From contig CALBKW010000027.1 in NCBI GenBank assembly GCA_937895785.1, positions 1 to 29,349 of the forward strand: a stretch of DNA of 29,349 nucleotides, written 5' to 3'. Below the pieces are notes generated by a model. The model ran no database searches, was not told where the DNA came from, and was given only the letters and a program-made list of their open reading frames with translations. Every line of letters begins with the position of its first letter. Position 1 is the stretch's first letter. The stretch comes from an uncultured Candidatus Melainabacteria bacterium (GTDB lineage: Bacteria > Cyanobacteriota > Vampirovibrionia > Gastranaerophilales > Gastranaerophilaceae). Shown in pieces: positions 14,380 to 22,096 of the stretch. Made by a program: the position numbers and the translations under genes.

Positions 14380-15333
14380 ATGGAAAAACCAACATTAGCG
14401 ATAACTGTTCCTTGTTTTAATGAAGAGTTATGTGTTGAAAGTACAGTTAAGAGCTTATTTGAAGTAATTAATGATTTAATTAAAAAGGATAAAATTAAAG
14501 ACAACAGCTTTGTTTATTTGATTGATGATGGTTCAAAAGATAGAACTTGGGAACTGATTTGTAAGATGCACGAGGAAAATCCTCTTGTAAAAGGTTTAAA
14601 ATTTGTTAGAAATTATGGTAACCAAAAAGCTCACATTGCAGGTCTTTTAGGAGTGCGAGAATTAGGCTGTGATTGTTGTGTTTCTATTGATGCAGACTTA
14701 CAACAAGATCAATGGGCAATCGAAAAATTTGTAGATGAATACATGAACGGTGCAGATATTGTTTCAGGTATTAGAAATAGCCGTGATACAGATACATTCT
14801 GGAAAAAGACAACAGCAATTTGTTTTTATAAAACTATGAATTTATTAGGTGTAAAGATTCCTATGAACCACTCAGATTATAGATTGGTAAGTAGAAGAGC
14901 CTTGAATATTCTAGCTGAATATCCAGAAAAACAAATATTTTTACGCGGTTTCTTTAACGAAATTGGCTTAAAATCAGCCATTGTGCACTTCGATGTGAAA
15001 CCAAGAGCAGCAGGTGAATCTAAGTTTAATTATATGACATTGTTAGGTTTAGCACTTAACGGTATTACTTCATTTAGTATTATGCCACTTAGATTAATTG
15101 CCGTATTAGGCTTTTTAATGGCATTATTTGCAATTGGCTTAGGTGTAGAAGTAATTTACGAAAAACTTATATTGGATAATACTCCAAGTGGTTGGGCTAC
15201 AATCGTTGTTCTTCTATCATTCTTTGGAGGATTACAACTGTTCTGTATGGGAATTATTGGCGAATATTTGGGTCAAGTTTACAGAGAAGTAAAAGCAAGA
15301 CCAAGGTATATTAAGGATATAGAGCTAAAATAG
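14380..15333 (+). CDS. GtrB/ArnC-like polyprenyl-phosphate glycosyltransferase (GT2)
   Basis: 317 residues. A GT-A domain opens with ITVPCFNEE and carries LIDDGSKD (Asp49-Asp50) and the catalytic/metal segment SIDADLQQD (Asp104, Asp106). An RAAGESKF loop follows, then two membrane helices (about 233-257 and 272-295) and the signature GEYLGQVYREVKARPRY. Proteins of this class move a sugar from a nucleotide donor to undecaprenyl phosphate on the cytoplasmic face of the inner membrane; the product is flipped and used to decorate surface glycans or lipid A. Which sugar cannot be read from sequence. Its divergent neighbour is a carbohydrate deacetylase. It has GGAAA upstream of the ATG and no clear strong terminator after it. 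Confidence 0.9.
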   Translation: MEKPTLAITVPCFNEELCVESTVKSLFEVINDLIKKDKIKDNSFVYLIDDGSKDRTWELICKMHEENPLVKGLKFVRNYGNQKAHIAGLLGVRELGCDCCVSIDADLQQDQWAIEKFVDEYMNGADIVSGIRNSRDTDTFWKKTTAICFYKTMNLLGVKIPMNHSDYRLVSRRALNILAEYPEKQIFLRGFFNEIGLKSAIVHFDVKPRAAGESKFNYMTLLGLALNGITSFSIMPLRLIAVLGFLMALFAIGLGVEVIYEKLILDNTPSGWATIVVLLSFFGGLQLFCMGIIGEYLGQVYREVKARPRYIKDIELK

Positions 15334-15350
15334 CTGGTAACATTGGCATT

Positions 15351-15374
15351 TTTACAAATATTAACTTTTGTAAA
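15351..15374. other. AT-rich inverted repeat between glycosyltransferase and RHH genes
   Basis: TTTACAAA (15351-15358) and TTTGTAAA (15367-15374) are exact reverse complements with an 8-nt gap. It could be a weak terminator of the glycosyltransferase message or an operator bound by the downstream ribbon-helix-helix protein, whose gene begins 90 nt further on. Confidence 0.35.
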
Positions 15375-15463
15375 GTTCATGTTTTTAGAAAAAGCAATTT
15401 TTTTGAGAAAAAATACTTTATATAAGCACGAGGTATATTACACACACAAAGGAGATATTTACA

Positions 15464-15652
15464 ATGGCTAAAGTTTTAATTTCAATGCCTGAACAATTTT
15501 TAGATCAAATCGATGCAGTAGCTGGTAACGAAAACAGAACTCGCTCTGAGCTTATCCGTGAAGCACTTAGAACATATATTCATAGAAATACTAAATACAA
15601 CGCTCAAGCAGCCAATAAAAATGCTGAAATTCTTGAAGCATTGCTAGACTAA
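15464..15652 (+). CDS. Ribbon-helix-helix (CopG/Arc-type) DNA-binding protein
   Basis: 62 residues. The N-terminal strand AKVLISMPEQFLDQIDAVAG, a turn, and the second helix RTRSELIREALRTYI give a complete ribbon-helix-helix fold; the strand from a dimer inserts into the DNA major groove. The polar tail ends EILEALLD. AAAGGAG stands 8 nt before the ATG, indicating good translation. Such proteins are often antitoxins, but no toxin-sized gene follows within the next 220 nt, so an autonomous regulator is more likely. Its target is unknown; the inverted repeat at 15351-15374 is a candidate. Confidence 0.88.
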   Translation: MAKVLISMPEQFLDQIDAVAGNENRTRSELIREALRTYIHRNTKYNAQAANKNAEILEALLD

Positions 15653-15843
15653 TTTCAGTGGGTTTTATGCCAACGAAATTTGTTAGCAAATTTGACGGTT
15701 CTCATGAATCCTCGAATGCGTTAACAAAATAAGTAGATTTTGATAACAAGCACGTAGCTTGATAAAACATTATAGGGAAAAAAGGAATAAGGAAAGTACG
15801 AAAGTACAAAGTGTAAGTTAAAAATTTAGGTAGAAATAATTTT
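15653..15843 (+). other. Structured 190-nt region after the RHH gene, without a coding frame
   Basis: There is no plausible open frame here, yet the first good terminator lies only at 15844. The stretch holds several small inverted repeats: AAATTTG-TTAG-CAAATTT (15676-15693), CAAGC-ACGTA-GCTTG (15747-15761) and GTACGAAAGTAC near 15795. It may be a long 3' untranslated region, an embedded small RNA released from the RHH message, or the remnant of a lost partner gene. Confidence 0.35.
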
Positions 15844-15872
15844 AAAGCGGTCATAAAGACCGCTTTTTATTT
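15844..15872. terminator. Terminator between RHH gene and acsC, mainly plus strand
   Basis: A perfect 9-bp stem AAAGCGGTC (15844-15852) / GACCGCTTT (15858-15866) has a 5-nt loop and is followed by TTTTTATTTT on the plus strand. On the minus strand only three T follow, but it sits right after the acsC stop, so it probably works in both directions. Confidence 0.85.
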
Positions 15873-15875
15873 TGC

Positions 15876-17024
15876 TTAAAAATCTAACTGTTTTACAAAA
15901 TCGGACATCAAGTAAGCTTCTGTTGTACCGATGCAAATTTCAAAATTTGGAATAGCAGCTTGAAGTTCATCTTTCATATCTGCTAATAATCCAGGAATAA
16001 ATATTTTCTTAACTTTTACTTTGTTGTAAAGTCCAGAGTCTTCAACTGCTTTTGCTGCAATTTTTGCTGTAATTTTTTCTGCAGACCAAGCTGTTAGAAC
16101 ACTCATACCTTCAGATGGAGTAACAATCAGATAAGAACCTCTATCAATAGCTTCAAGTTCGTTTGCTACAGCAAAGTATGTTAGTGCAAAATTTGTGGTT
16201 AAGAAAATAATTGCATTTTCGTCTGGGTTGTTAAATTCATACACTTTTGGCTCAATTTGTAAAGGCTTTTGAGGATCGGTAAAAATATTTTGGCGAAGTG
16301 TTAATAGGCTACATAAAATTTCTTTGCAAAAATCCTCAAAAATAATCATATTTGCATATTTACAAAGATAATAAGATGCTTTTGCACATAAATCATATAA
16401 GTTTTCTTGATGTTTAAAATAAACATAAGTTGGATTTGAAAACTCTTCGGCTTTTGTTTCAATTGCAGTTCTGCGAGTTAGTGTAAGAGTTTCAACTGTT
16501 TGTGCAAAAGTTTCTTCTTTTACTTCTTTCATTTCTTGTGGTATTTCTGTTATGGTAGAAATACCACAAGCTTCTATTTTTTCAATAAGTTTTGGCGTGA
16601 TTTTAGAACCTTTTAAATAAATTACGTCAATTTTAAATGTTTCGTTAATGCGTGTGATTTCAAAGTTCAAAACTTGTTCTAATTTGTTTTCAAAATCTGA
16701 GCAATCGGTGTTTATTGCTATGCAAAGTGCAGTTGGAGTTAAAAATGTTTTGTCATGACGAAATAAAACTTCTTCTCCACCGACTTTTGTTTTATGTGTT
16801 GAACCTAAAAGGATTTCTTTTTGGGCTTTTTTGATATTTTGAGAGAAAATTTCTTTCAATTCTTCAGGTGCATAAGGGCATAAGTCAATTTCAACTTGTG
16901 TTTTTGCAAGCTTTAGGGCAAATGCCATACATGTTGGGCAACCGCATTTTTTGCAATTTGAATTTTCAGCTTTTTTAGATGCTGGTAAATATTTGAAAAC
17001 CTGTAATCCTGAAAGTTCAGCCAT
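15876..17024 (-). CDS. acsC: Corrinoid iron-sulfur protein, large (gamma) subunit, shortened
   Basis: 382 residues. The N-terminal [4Fe-4S] domain has Cys24-x2-Cys27-x4-Cys32-x16-Cys49, the exact AcsC/CdhE spacing. The C-terminal cobalamin domain is also clear (TTNFALTYFAVANELEA, YLIVTPSEGMSVLTAWSAEK, IFIPGLLADMKDELQ). Between them the TIM-barrel part is poorly conserved, and the whole protein is about 60-70 residues shorter than the usual 440-460. In acetogens this subunit carries a methyl group on cobalt between methyltetrahydrofolate and acetyl-CoA synthase. Here no CODH/ACS gene is in view. Its ATG overlaps the acsD stop by one base (TAATG) with AGGAG upstream, so it is the last gene of ftsH-acsD-acsC. 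Identity is firm; pathway is open. Confidence 0.85.
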   Translation of the reverse strand: MAELSGLQVFKYLPASKKAENSNCKKCGCPTCMAFALKLAKTQVEIDLCPYAPEELKEIFSQNIKKAQKEILLGSTHKTKVGGEEVLFRHDKTFLTPTALCIAINTDCSDFENKLEQVLNFEITRINETFKIDVIYLKGSKITPKLIEKIEACGISTITEIPQEMKEVKEETFAQTVETLTLTRRTAIETKAEEFSNPTYVYFKHQENLYDLCAKASYYLCKYANMIIFEDFCKEILCSLLTLRQNIFTDPQKPLQIEPKVYEFNNPDENAIIFLTTNFALTYFAVANELEAIDRGSYLIVTPSEGMSVLTAWSAEKITAKIAAKAVEDSGLYNKVKVKKIFIPGLLADMKDELQAAIPNFEICIGTTEAYLMSDFVKQLDF

Positions 17025-17917
17025 TATTGAACTCCTTTCAAGGTTTTTAAACTTGTTGGATGGTTAACTACAACAATGTTTGCTCCAGCGGCTGAAATTG
17101 CACTAGATGCTGTAATTTCAAACATAACAGCACGCATATCAAGTTCTCCCCAACTTTTTGAAAATGTATTGGATTTTGCCTCCTTTGTCTTTAAGGTTTC
17201 CTCTCCAACAAAGGCTATAATAGGCATATTAAGCATTCTATCACCTTCAAAACCTGCGAGTTTGATGCGTTCCATAATGCTGTAACCGTATTCTAAACCG
17301 TAACCTAACCCACCCATATCAGGGTCAATTAAGATTTTATTTGGATTTAACCCCATTTCCGTTGTTAATATATTCATTTCTTTAGCTAAGTTAATATCAA
17401 TAGGAGTGCGGATTACAAGAATATGATTTCCTTTTACTACACTAGGTACAATCTTTTTGTAAGTTTTTTCTTCTGCAAAAGCTACTATAATTTCCCTATC
17501 AAGTACACTCATCAACTCAGGAAGAAGAATGGTATCAATGTAAGGTTTATTTATGCCTCTAATCATTAGCGGTTTTGCGATATGAGGTAATAAACTTTTT
17601 AATAATTCTTTTGCTGGTTCAATGTTTTCTTCGTTTTCGCCAATGTTGAATTTTAAGCCCAAAATGTCACAAGGAGTATCTTGTGCTTTTTTAATGAGTT
17701 CTACGGGATTGTTTAATACATCACTGAAAACTTTTTGTACAGTTAAAGACATTTCTTTAGGGTTAAAAATATCTAACTCCAAAGCATATAATGTTTTTGA
17801 GGAATTGCCATTTTCGCTCAAGTAGTGAAATGAGGTGTCTCCGCCAATAGTTAAATCATTAATGCAAACTTTGCGGACAGGTAGTTTTATATCAAAACTA
17901 GACATCTCTGCGTGCAT
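17024..17917 (-). CDS. acsD: Corrinoid iron-sulfur protein, small (delta) subunit
   Basis: 297 residues matching AcsD/CdhD. Family text is clear in the C-terminal half: IDPDMGGLGYGLEYGYSIME, then GDRMLNMPIIAFVGEE and a final AGANIVVVNHP. The protein is a TIM barrel that pairs with AcsC and helps hold the cobalamin; it is slightly short (usually 305-320). ATG 17917 lies within the end of ftsH (20-nt overlap) without a clear ribosome site; ATG 17905 is an alternative four codons in. Translation probably depends on coupling to ftsH. No methyltransferase (acsE) or carbon monoxide dehydrogenase is adjacent, so the methyl donor and acceptor are unknown. Confidence 0.88.
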   Translation of the reverse strand: MHAEMSSFDIKLPVRKVCINDLTIGGDTSFHYLSENGNSSKTLYALELDIFNPKEMSLTVQKVFSDVLNNPVELIKKAQDTPCDILGLKFNIGENEENIEPAKELLKSLLPHIAKPLMIRGINKPYIDTILLPELMSVLDREIIVAFAEEKTYKKIVPSVVKGNHILVIRTPIDINLAKEMNILTTEMGLNPNKILIDPDMGGLGYGLEYGYSIMERIKLAGFEGDRMLNMPIIAFVGEETLKTKEAKSNTFSKSWGELDMRAVMFEITASSAISAAGANIVVVNHPTSLKTLKGVQ

Positions 17918-19775
17918 TTTTTACTTGATCCATTAATTCAACAAATTCTTTTTCGTCTAAAGTTTCCATTTCAAGAAGTTTGTGAGAGATTGTATCTAAC
18001 ATGTCTCTGTTTTCTTCAAGTAATGTTTTGGCAAGGTCATATTGTTCAGTTACAATTCTTTGGACTTCTTCGTCAATTGCTGCTGCAATTTCTTCAGAGT
18101 AATCGCGAGTGTGACCAAAATCACGTCCCATAAATACGTGGTCTTCGCTCTTTCCGTATGCCAAGTTGCCTAATCTTTCGCTCATACCGTATTTTGTAAC
18201 CATTGAACGAGCCATTTGAGTTACTTTTTCAAGGTCGTTAGATGCACCAGTTGTAATAAATTCTTTGCCGTAAATAATTTCTTCAGCAACTCTGCCACCT
18301 AAAGTCATTGCGATTTTATCTAATAATTGAACTTTTTTTAATGTTAAATGATCTTTTTCTGGAAGAACCATTGTAACCCCTAAAGCCATACCACGAGGGA
18401 TAATTGAAACCTTATGTAAAGGATCACAGTTTTTAAGAAGTTTTGCAAGCAATGCGTGACCAACTTCGTGATAAGCTGTATTTTCTTTTTCTTCGTCTGA
18501 AATAATACGACTTTTCTTTTCTGGTCCAGCCATAACTTTATCGATTGCTTCTTCCAAATCGTCCATATAAATTCTAGTTTTGTTATGACGCGCAGCAAGT
18601 AAAGCAGCTTCGTTTAATAAATTTTGCAAATCTGCGCCAGTAAAACCAGGAGTACGTTTTGCTAAAACTTTTAAATCAACTTCTTCTGCTAAAGGTTTGT
18701 TCTTAGCGTGAACTTTCAAGATTTGTTCTCTGCCTAAAATGTCAGGTCTGTTGATAACAATTTGTCTGTCAAATCTACCTGGTCTTAGTAATGCGTTGTC
18801 TAAAATGTCAGGTCTGTTTGTTGCTGCAATAACAATGATGTTAGTTGTTTCATCAAAACCGTCCATTTCAACAAGTAATTGGTTCAATGTTTGTTCACGT
18901 TCATCATGTCCGCCACCTAAACCTGCACCACGTTGACGACCAACAGCATCAATTTCATCAATAAAGATAATGCAAGGTTGGTGTTTTTTAGCTTGGTCAA
19001 ACAAATCTCTAACACGACTTGCACCGACACCAACGAACATTTCAACGAAGTCAGAACCTGAAATTGAGAAGAATGGAACGCCAGCTTCACCTGCAACAGC
19101 TTTTGCCATTAAGGTTTTACCAGTACCAGGAGAACCAACAAGAAGAACACCTTTTGGAATTTTAGCGCCTAATTTTATATATTTTTCACCATTTTTAAGA
19201 AAATCAACGATTTCTTCCAATTCTTTTTTCTCTTCATCAATACCGGCAACATCTTTGAACATAACTTTTACTTTGTTGTCCAAAAGCATTTTTGCACGAC
19301 TTTTACCAAATGACATTGCTTGAGAGCCGCCAGCTTGAAGACCTCTAGCCATAATAATTAGGAAAATAATTATGAAAATAGGTAGAGCTAATGAACCTAA
19401 AACGCTTAAAAGTTTAGATGATTCACTAGGTTTGCTTACAGCAATTTCAACATCGGCATCTTCCAATCTCTTCATTAAAGTTGGGTCGTTAGGTGTAAGA
19501 ACTTTGTATTGAAGAGATGCAGAAGATTGTTGCATACCATAAAGCATCGGCAAGTCTTTTTTAGCCTGTTTTTTAGGTTGAACTTTTGGGATAGCAATCA
19601 AGAAATCTTTATCCATTTCAACAGATTTGATATCTCCTGCAGACAATTTTTGTAAGAAATTAGTGTATGTTAATTCTTCAGTTGTGGTAGTAGGTCCAGC
19701 AAATAGCATTGAAATAAATGCAAGAACCATAATGCCTAGAATAATGTACATACCCATTGATTGACTTTTATTCAT
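17898..19775 (-). CDS. ftsH: ATP-dependent membrane zinc protease FtsH
   Basis: 625 residues from ATG 19775, which has AGAGGA six bases upstream; an open frame continues to a TTG at 19805, but that adds ten residues without a ribosome site. Two membrane helices (about 9-26 and 123-143) flank a periplasmic domain. The AAA+ module has Walker A GSPGTGKT (214-221), Walker B FIDEID (271-276) and the arginine-finger region RPGRFDR. The metalloprotease site is HEVGH (436-440) with Asp514 as third ligand. The hexamer extracts and degrades misfolded or regulatory membrane and cytosolic proteins. All key residues are intact. It is the first gene of a transcript that continues into acsD and acsC with overlapping frames, an unusual companion set. 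Confidence 0.97.
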   Translation of the reverse strand: MNKSQSMGMYIILGIMVLAFISMLFAGPTTTTEELTYTNFLQKLSAGDIKSVEMDKDFLIAIPKVQPKKQAKKDLPMLYGMQQSSASLQYKVLTPNDPTLMKRLEDADVEIAVSKPSESSKLLSVLGSLALPIFIIIFLIIMARGLQAGGSQAMSFGKSRAKMLLDNKVKVMFKDVAGIDEEKKELEEIVDFLKNGEKYIKLGAKIPKGVLLVGSPGTGKTLMAKAVAGEAGVPFFSISGSDFVEMFVGVGASRVRDLFDQAKKHQPCIIFIDEIDAVGRQRGAGLGGGHDEREQTLNQLLVEMDGFDETTNIIVIAATNRPDILDNALLRPGRFDRQIVINRPDILGREQILKVHAKNKPLAEEVDLKVLAKRTPGFTGADLQNLLNEAALLAARHNKTRIYMDDLEEAIDKVMAGPEKKSRIISDEEKENTAYHEVGHALLAKLLKNCDPLHKVSIIPRGMALGVTMVLPEKDHLTLKKVQLLDKIAMTLGGRVAEEIIYGKEFITTGASNDLEKVTQMARSMVTKYGMSERLGNLAYGKSEDHVFMGRDFGHTRDYSEEIAAAIDEEVQRIVTEQYDLAKTLLEENRDMLDTISHKLLEMETLDEKEFVELMDQVKNARRDV

Positions 19776-19804
19776 ATTAAATCCTCTCGTGTGATAATAC
19801 TTCA

Positions 19805-19833
19805 ATGATATAACAATAATTAATATAAGGCAA
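19805..19833 (-). promoter_or_regulatory. Promoter of ftsH-acsD-acsC
   Basis: On the minus strand TTGCCT (19833-19828), a 17-bp spacer and TATCAT (19810-19805) lie 30 nt before the chosen ATG. This supports ATG 19775 over the TTG at 19805, which would fall inside the -10 box. Confidence 0.55.
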
Positions 19834-19930
19834 GTTGTTTAGTGGATTAATATAAATTTATATTTTTATTTGTGGGACTAGTATAAATTAGATTAGTATT
19901 GTATAATGAATAATATAAACTGGAGTAAAT
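19834..19930 (+). promoter_or_regulatory. Upstream region of the prepilin-S74 operon
   Basis: A perfect TATAAT (19902-19907) lies 24 nt before the GTG start; its -35 region is weak, suggesting activator dependence. Upstream is a perfect 16-bp palindrome (19849-19864, AATATAAATTTATATT), lying between the divergent ftsH and operon promoters and suited to be an operator. GGAG (19922-19925) is the ribosome site. Confidence 0.45.
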
Positions 19931-22096
19931 GTGCACATAAGAGATATTATAAATAAGAAAACTGCATTTACATTGGCGGAAATGATGGTTATATTGACTG
20001 TCATGAGTGTTGTTATGGCTGCAACAATGCCAATTATTACAGCTCCAGATAACGCGATTTTGGGCGGTACGGCTACAGCAACAGATAACTATTGGACTTA
20101 CAATAGTGGATTTAAAAGTGCTTCTACAAAGGCAGGTAAAGCTGAGCTTGCTGCTGTAAGTATGCAAGTAGATAGTCAAACAAGAGATTATGATACATCA
20201 AGTTTGTTTGTAAAAGTGCCATCTGGAGATTATAGGAACGCATCACACATATTGTTTACAAACTCATCAAACGGCTCTCGTGTATACAATGCTGGTCGTT
20301 TGTATATGGGACCTGCAAATCAAAATAATGTTGCCTTAGGTGCATTTGCTTTGAAGGATAATACAGGACGTTCAATTGACAGTGTAGCTATTGGTTCAAT
20401 GGCAATGTATAGTAATAACTCTGGTTTTGACAATAGTGTAGCCATTGGTTCAGAAGCAATGTATTCTAGATTTGGAGCAACAAATAGTGTAGCTATTGGC
20501 TATCGTGCATTATATGGTAATTTAACGAGTGAAGAATCAACTGCAATTGGTTACCTTGCTGGTGCGACAAATTCTTCTGATTATACGCTGGCTAATACTT
20601 ATGAATTAGCGAATCTTCACGTAGGAAAATTGGCTGGTTATAAATCATCAGTAAAAGTAACAGGCTATAACACAAATATTGGTTACCAAGCAGGTGCATT
20701 AATGGACGGTCTTGCTTCTGTAAATATTGGTTATATGGCAGGGTTTAATTCAGGTGGCTTGGGTAAAATTGCAATTGGTCCAAATGCCAGTGTGACACCA
20801 CAAGATTTGGAAGATGCAGGAAGTCTAATGCTTTCAGTGGCTTTGGGCGATCATGCATTGTATGCTCCGCAAGCCAATGTTAGTAATTCTATTGCAATAG
20901 GTTCTTATGCTGGTTATAACATTAGAGGTCGTAACCCAGGTAATATATTTATAGGTAGAAAAGCTGGATATTGGTTGCAACGAGGCAATCCTCACGAAAA
21001 TGATGTTATTGCAATAGGTAACTATGCAGGTTATAAAGGTTCAGGAACTGCGGTTGCAATAGGTTCTTATGCTGGTAGTTCTCTAAGTGGAGCTGATGCA
21101 ACTTATGATGGTGATAGTCTAACTCAAAAAGAAAGACCTATGGCATCAGAAATTGCAATTGGTTACCGTTCAGGTACCAGTACGGGAATGGTATTTGACT
21201 ATAGCTATGGCTACGGAAATATTAGTATTGGACATTCTTCACAAGCAACAGGTTTAAATAATATTGCCATTGGTAGAGAATCTTGGGCAGTATATTCTTT
21301 AGGATACAGTATATTGTTGGGTAAATATGCATCTGCATTCCCAGCTCAAGCTTTACAAAATAGGGGTAAAGATTTTACATCATTAAGCATACTTGCTTTT
21401 GAATGGCCTTATTATGATAAAAACCATGTTGTTGATAACGATGGTTTATATAGCCATGGTTTTAGCAGGCTTCTTCTAGAAAATAACATGGGACTCTTAC
21501 AAGAACCAGAAGATGTGATAACTATGGTGTATTCTAAAAATAATTCAAAGAACTGGGGACAAATGGTAATTGCACCTGTTGGTCAAAGTACTGGTTATTC
21601 TTTTACAAATTCAGGAATTATACTAGATGCAACAAGAATCTATGGTCCTAGCACAAGTATTGATGGCTGGATTAGCAGTGATAGAAGTCTAAAAGAAAAT
21701 ATAGAACCTTTAAAATATTCGTTAGATGATTTGAAGAAAATCAACGTATATGAGTATAATTACTTAGATGAACCAAGTCATAGAAGAATTGGTGTAATAG
21801 CTCAAGAAGTTTTAAAAGTAATACCAGAGGCAGTTAACACTTCTGATAAAGATACTTATACTGTAATGCCAGATTGGGTTTTTTACCCAATGATTAATGC
21901 TATAAAAGAATTAGACAAAACGGTTGAAAAATGTAAGGCAACTCTTGTTGCTTATGCCAAAGAATACAATACTCTTTCTGCAAAAATGAAAGAATTAGAA
22001 ACCGAACAAAAACAACTAGAAAAAGAGAGAAAATCTCTTGAAAGACGTATAAACAAAGCGTACAAAAAAGCAGAAAAAATGGAGAAAAGTGCATAG
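19931..22096 (+). CDS. Prepilin-like / YadA-type head repeat / peptidase S74 chimera, copy 1
   Basis: 721 residues, GTG start with GGAG upstream (an ATG two bases earlier runs straight into a stop). Residues 1-35 are a type IV prepilin signal: short basic leader, Ala12 | Phe13-Thr-Leu-Ala-Glu17, then a hydrophobic helix (MMVILTVMSVVMAATMPII). After a spacer of about 90 residues come roughly 18 units of the form [VI]-A-I-G-x-x-A-[GML] (about 130-490), like the beta-roll heads of trimeric adhesins and phage fibres. Residues about 580-650 are the S74 intramolecular chaperone, with Ser583-Asp-x-x-x-Lys588 dyad, then GVIAQEVLKVIPEAV. A Lys/Glu-rich coiled coil (about 655-721) ends it. S74 domains drive trimer assembly, then cut themselves off before the serine. 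First of three tandem paralogues. Confidence 0.85.
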   Translation: MHIRDIINKKTAFTLAEMMVILTVMSVVMAATMPIITAPDNAILGGTATATDNYWTYNSGFKSASTKAGKAELAAVSMQVDSQTRDYDTSSLFVKVPSGDYRNASHILFTNSSNGSRVYNAGRLYMGPANQNNVALGAFALKDNTGRSIDSVAIGSMAMYSNNSGFDNSVAIGSEAMYSRFGATNSVAIGYRALYGNLTSEESTAIGYLAGATNSSDYTLANTYELANLHVGKLAGYKSSVKVTGYNTNIGYQAGALMDGLASVNIGYMAGFNSGGLGKIAIGPNASVTPQDLEDAGSLMLSVALGDHALYAPQANVSNSIAIGSYAGYNIRGRNPGNIFIGRKAGYWLQRGNPHENDVIAIGNYAGYKGSGTAVAIGSYAGSSLSGADATYDGDSLTQKERPMASEIAIGYRSGTSTGMVFDYSYGYGNISIGHSSQATGLNNIAIGRESWAVYSLGYSILLGKYASAFPAQALQNRGKDFTSLSILAFEWPYYDKNHVVDNDGLYSHGFSRLLLENNMGLLQEPEDVITMVYSKNNSKNWGQMVIAPVGQSTGYSFTNSGIILDATRIYGPSTSIDGWISSDRSLKENIEPLKYSLDDLKKINVYEYNYLDEPSHRRIGVIAQEVLKVIPEAVNTSDKDTYTVMPDWVFYPMINAIKELDKTVEKCKATLVAYAKEYNTLSAKMKELETEQKQLEKERKSLERRINKAYKKAEKMEKSA

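Noticed and set aside
15464..15872. Toxin-antitoxin pair
   Set aside because: The RHH protein is complete, but no toxin frame follows before the terminator.
19776..19805. Upstream TTG start of ftsH adding ten residues
   Set aside because: It overlaps the likely -10 box and lacks a ribosome site; ATG 19775 has AGAGGA at a good distance and a normal FtsH N-terminus.
19929..19937. ATG start for the first prepilin-S74 gene
   Set aside because: That ATG is in another frame and meets a stop after two codons; the GTG at 19931 opens the correct frame.
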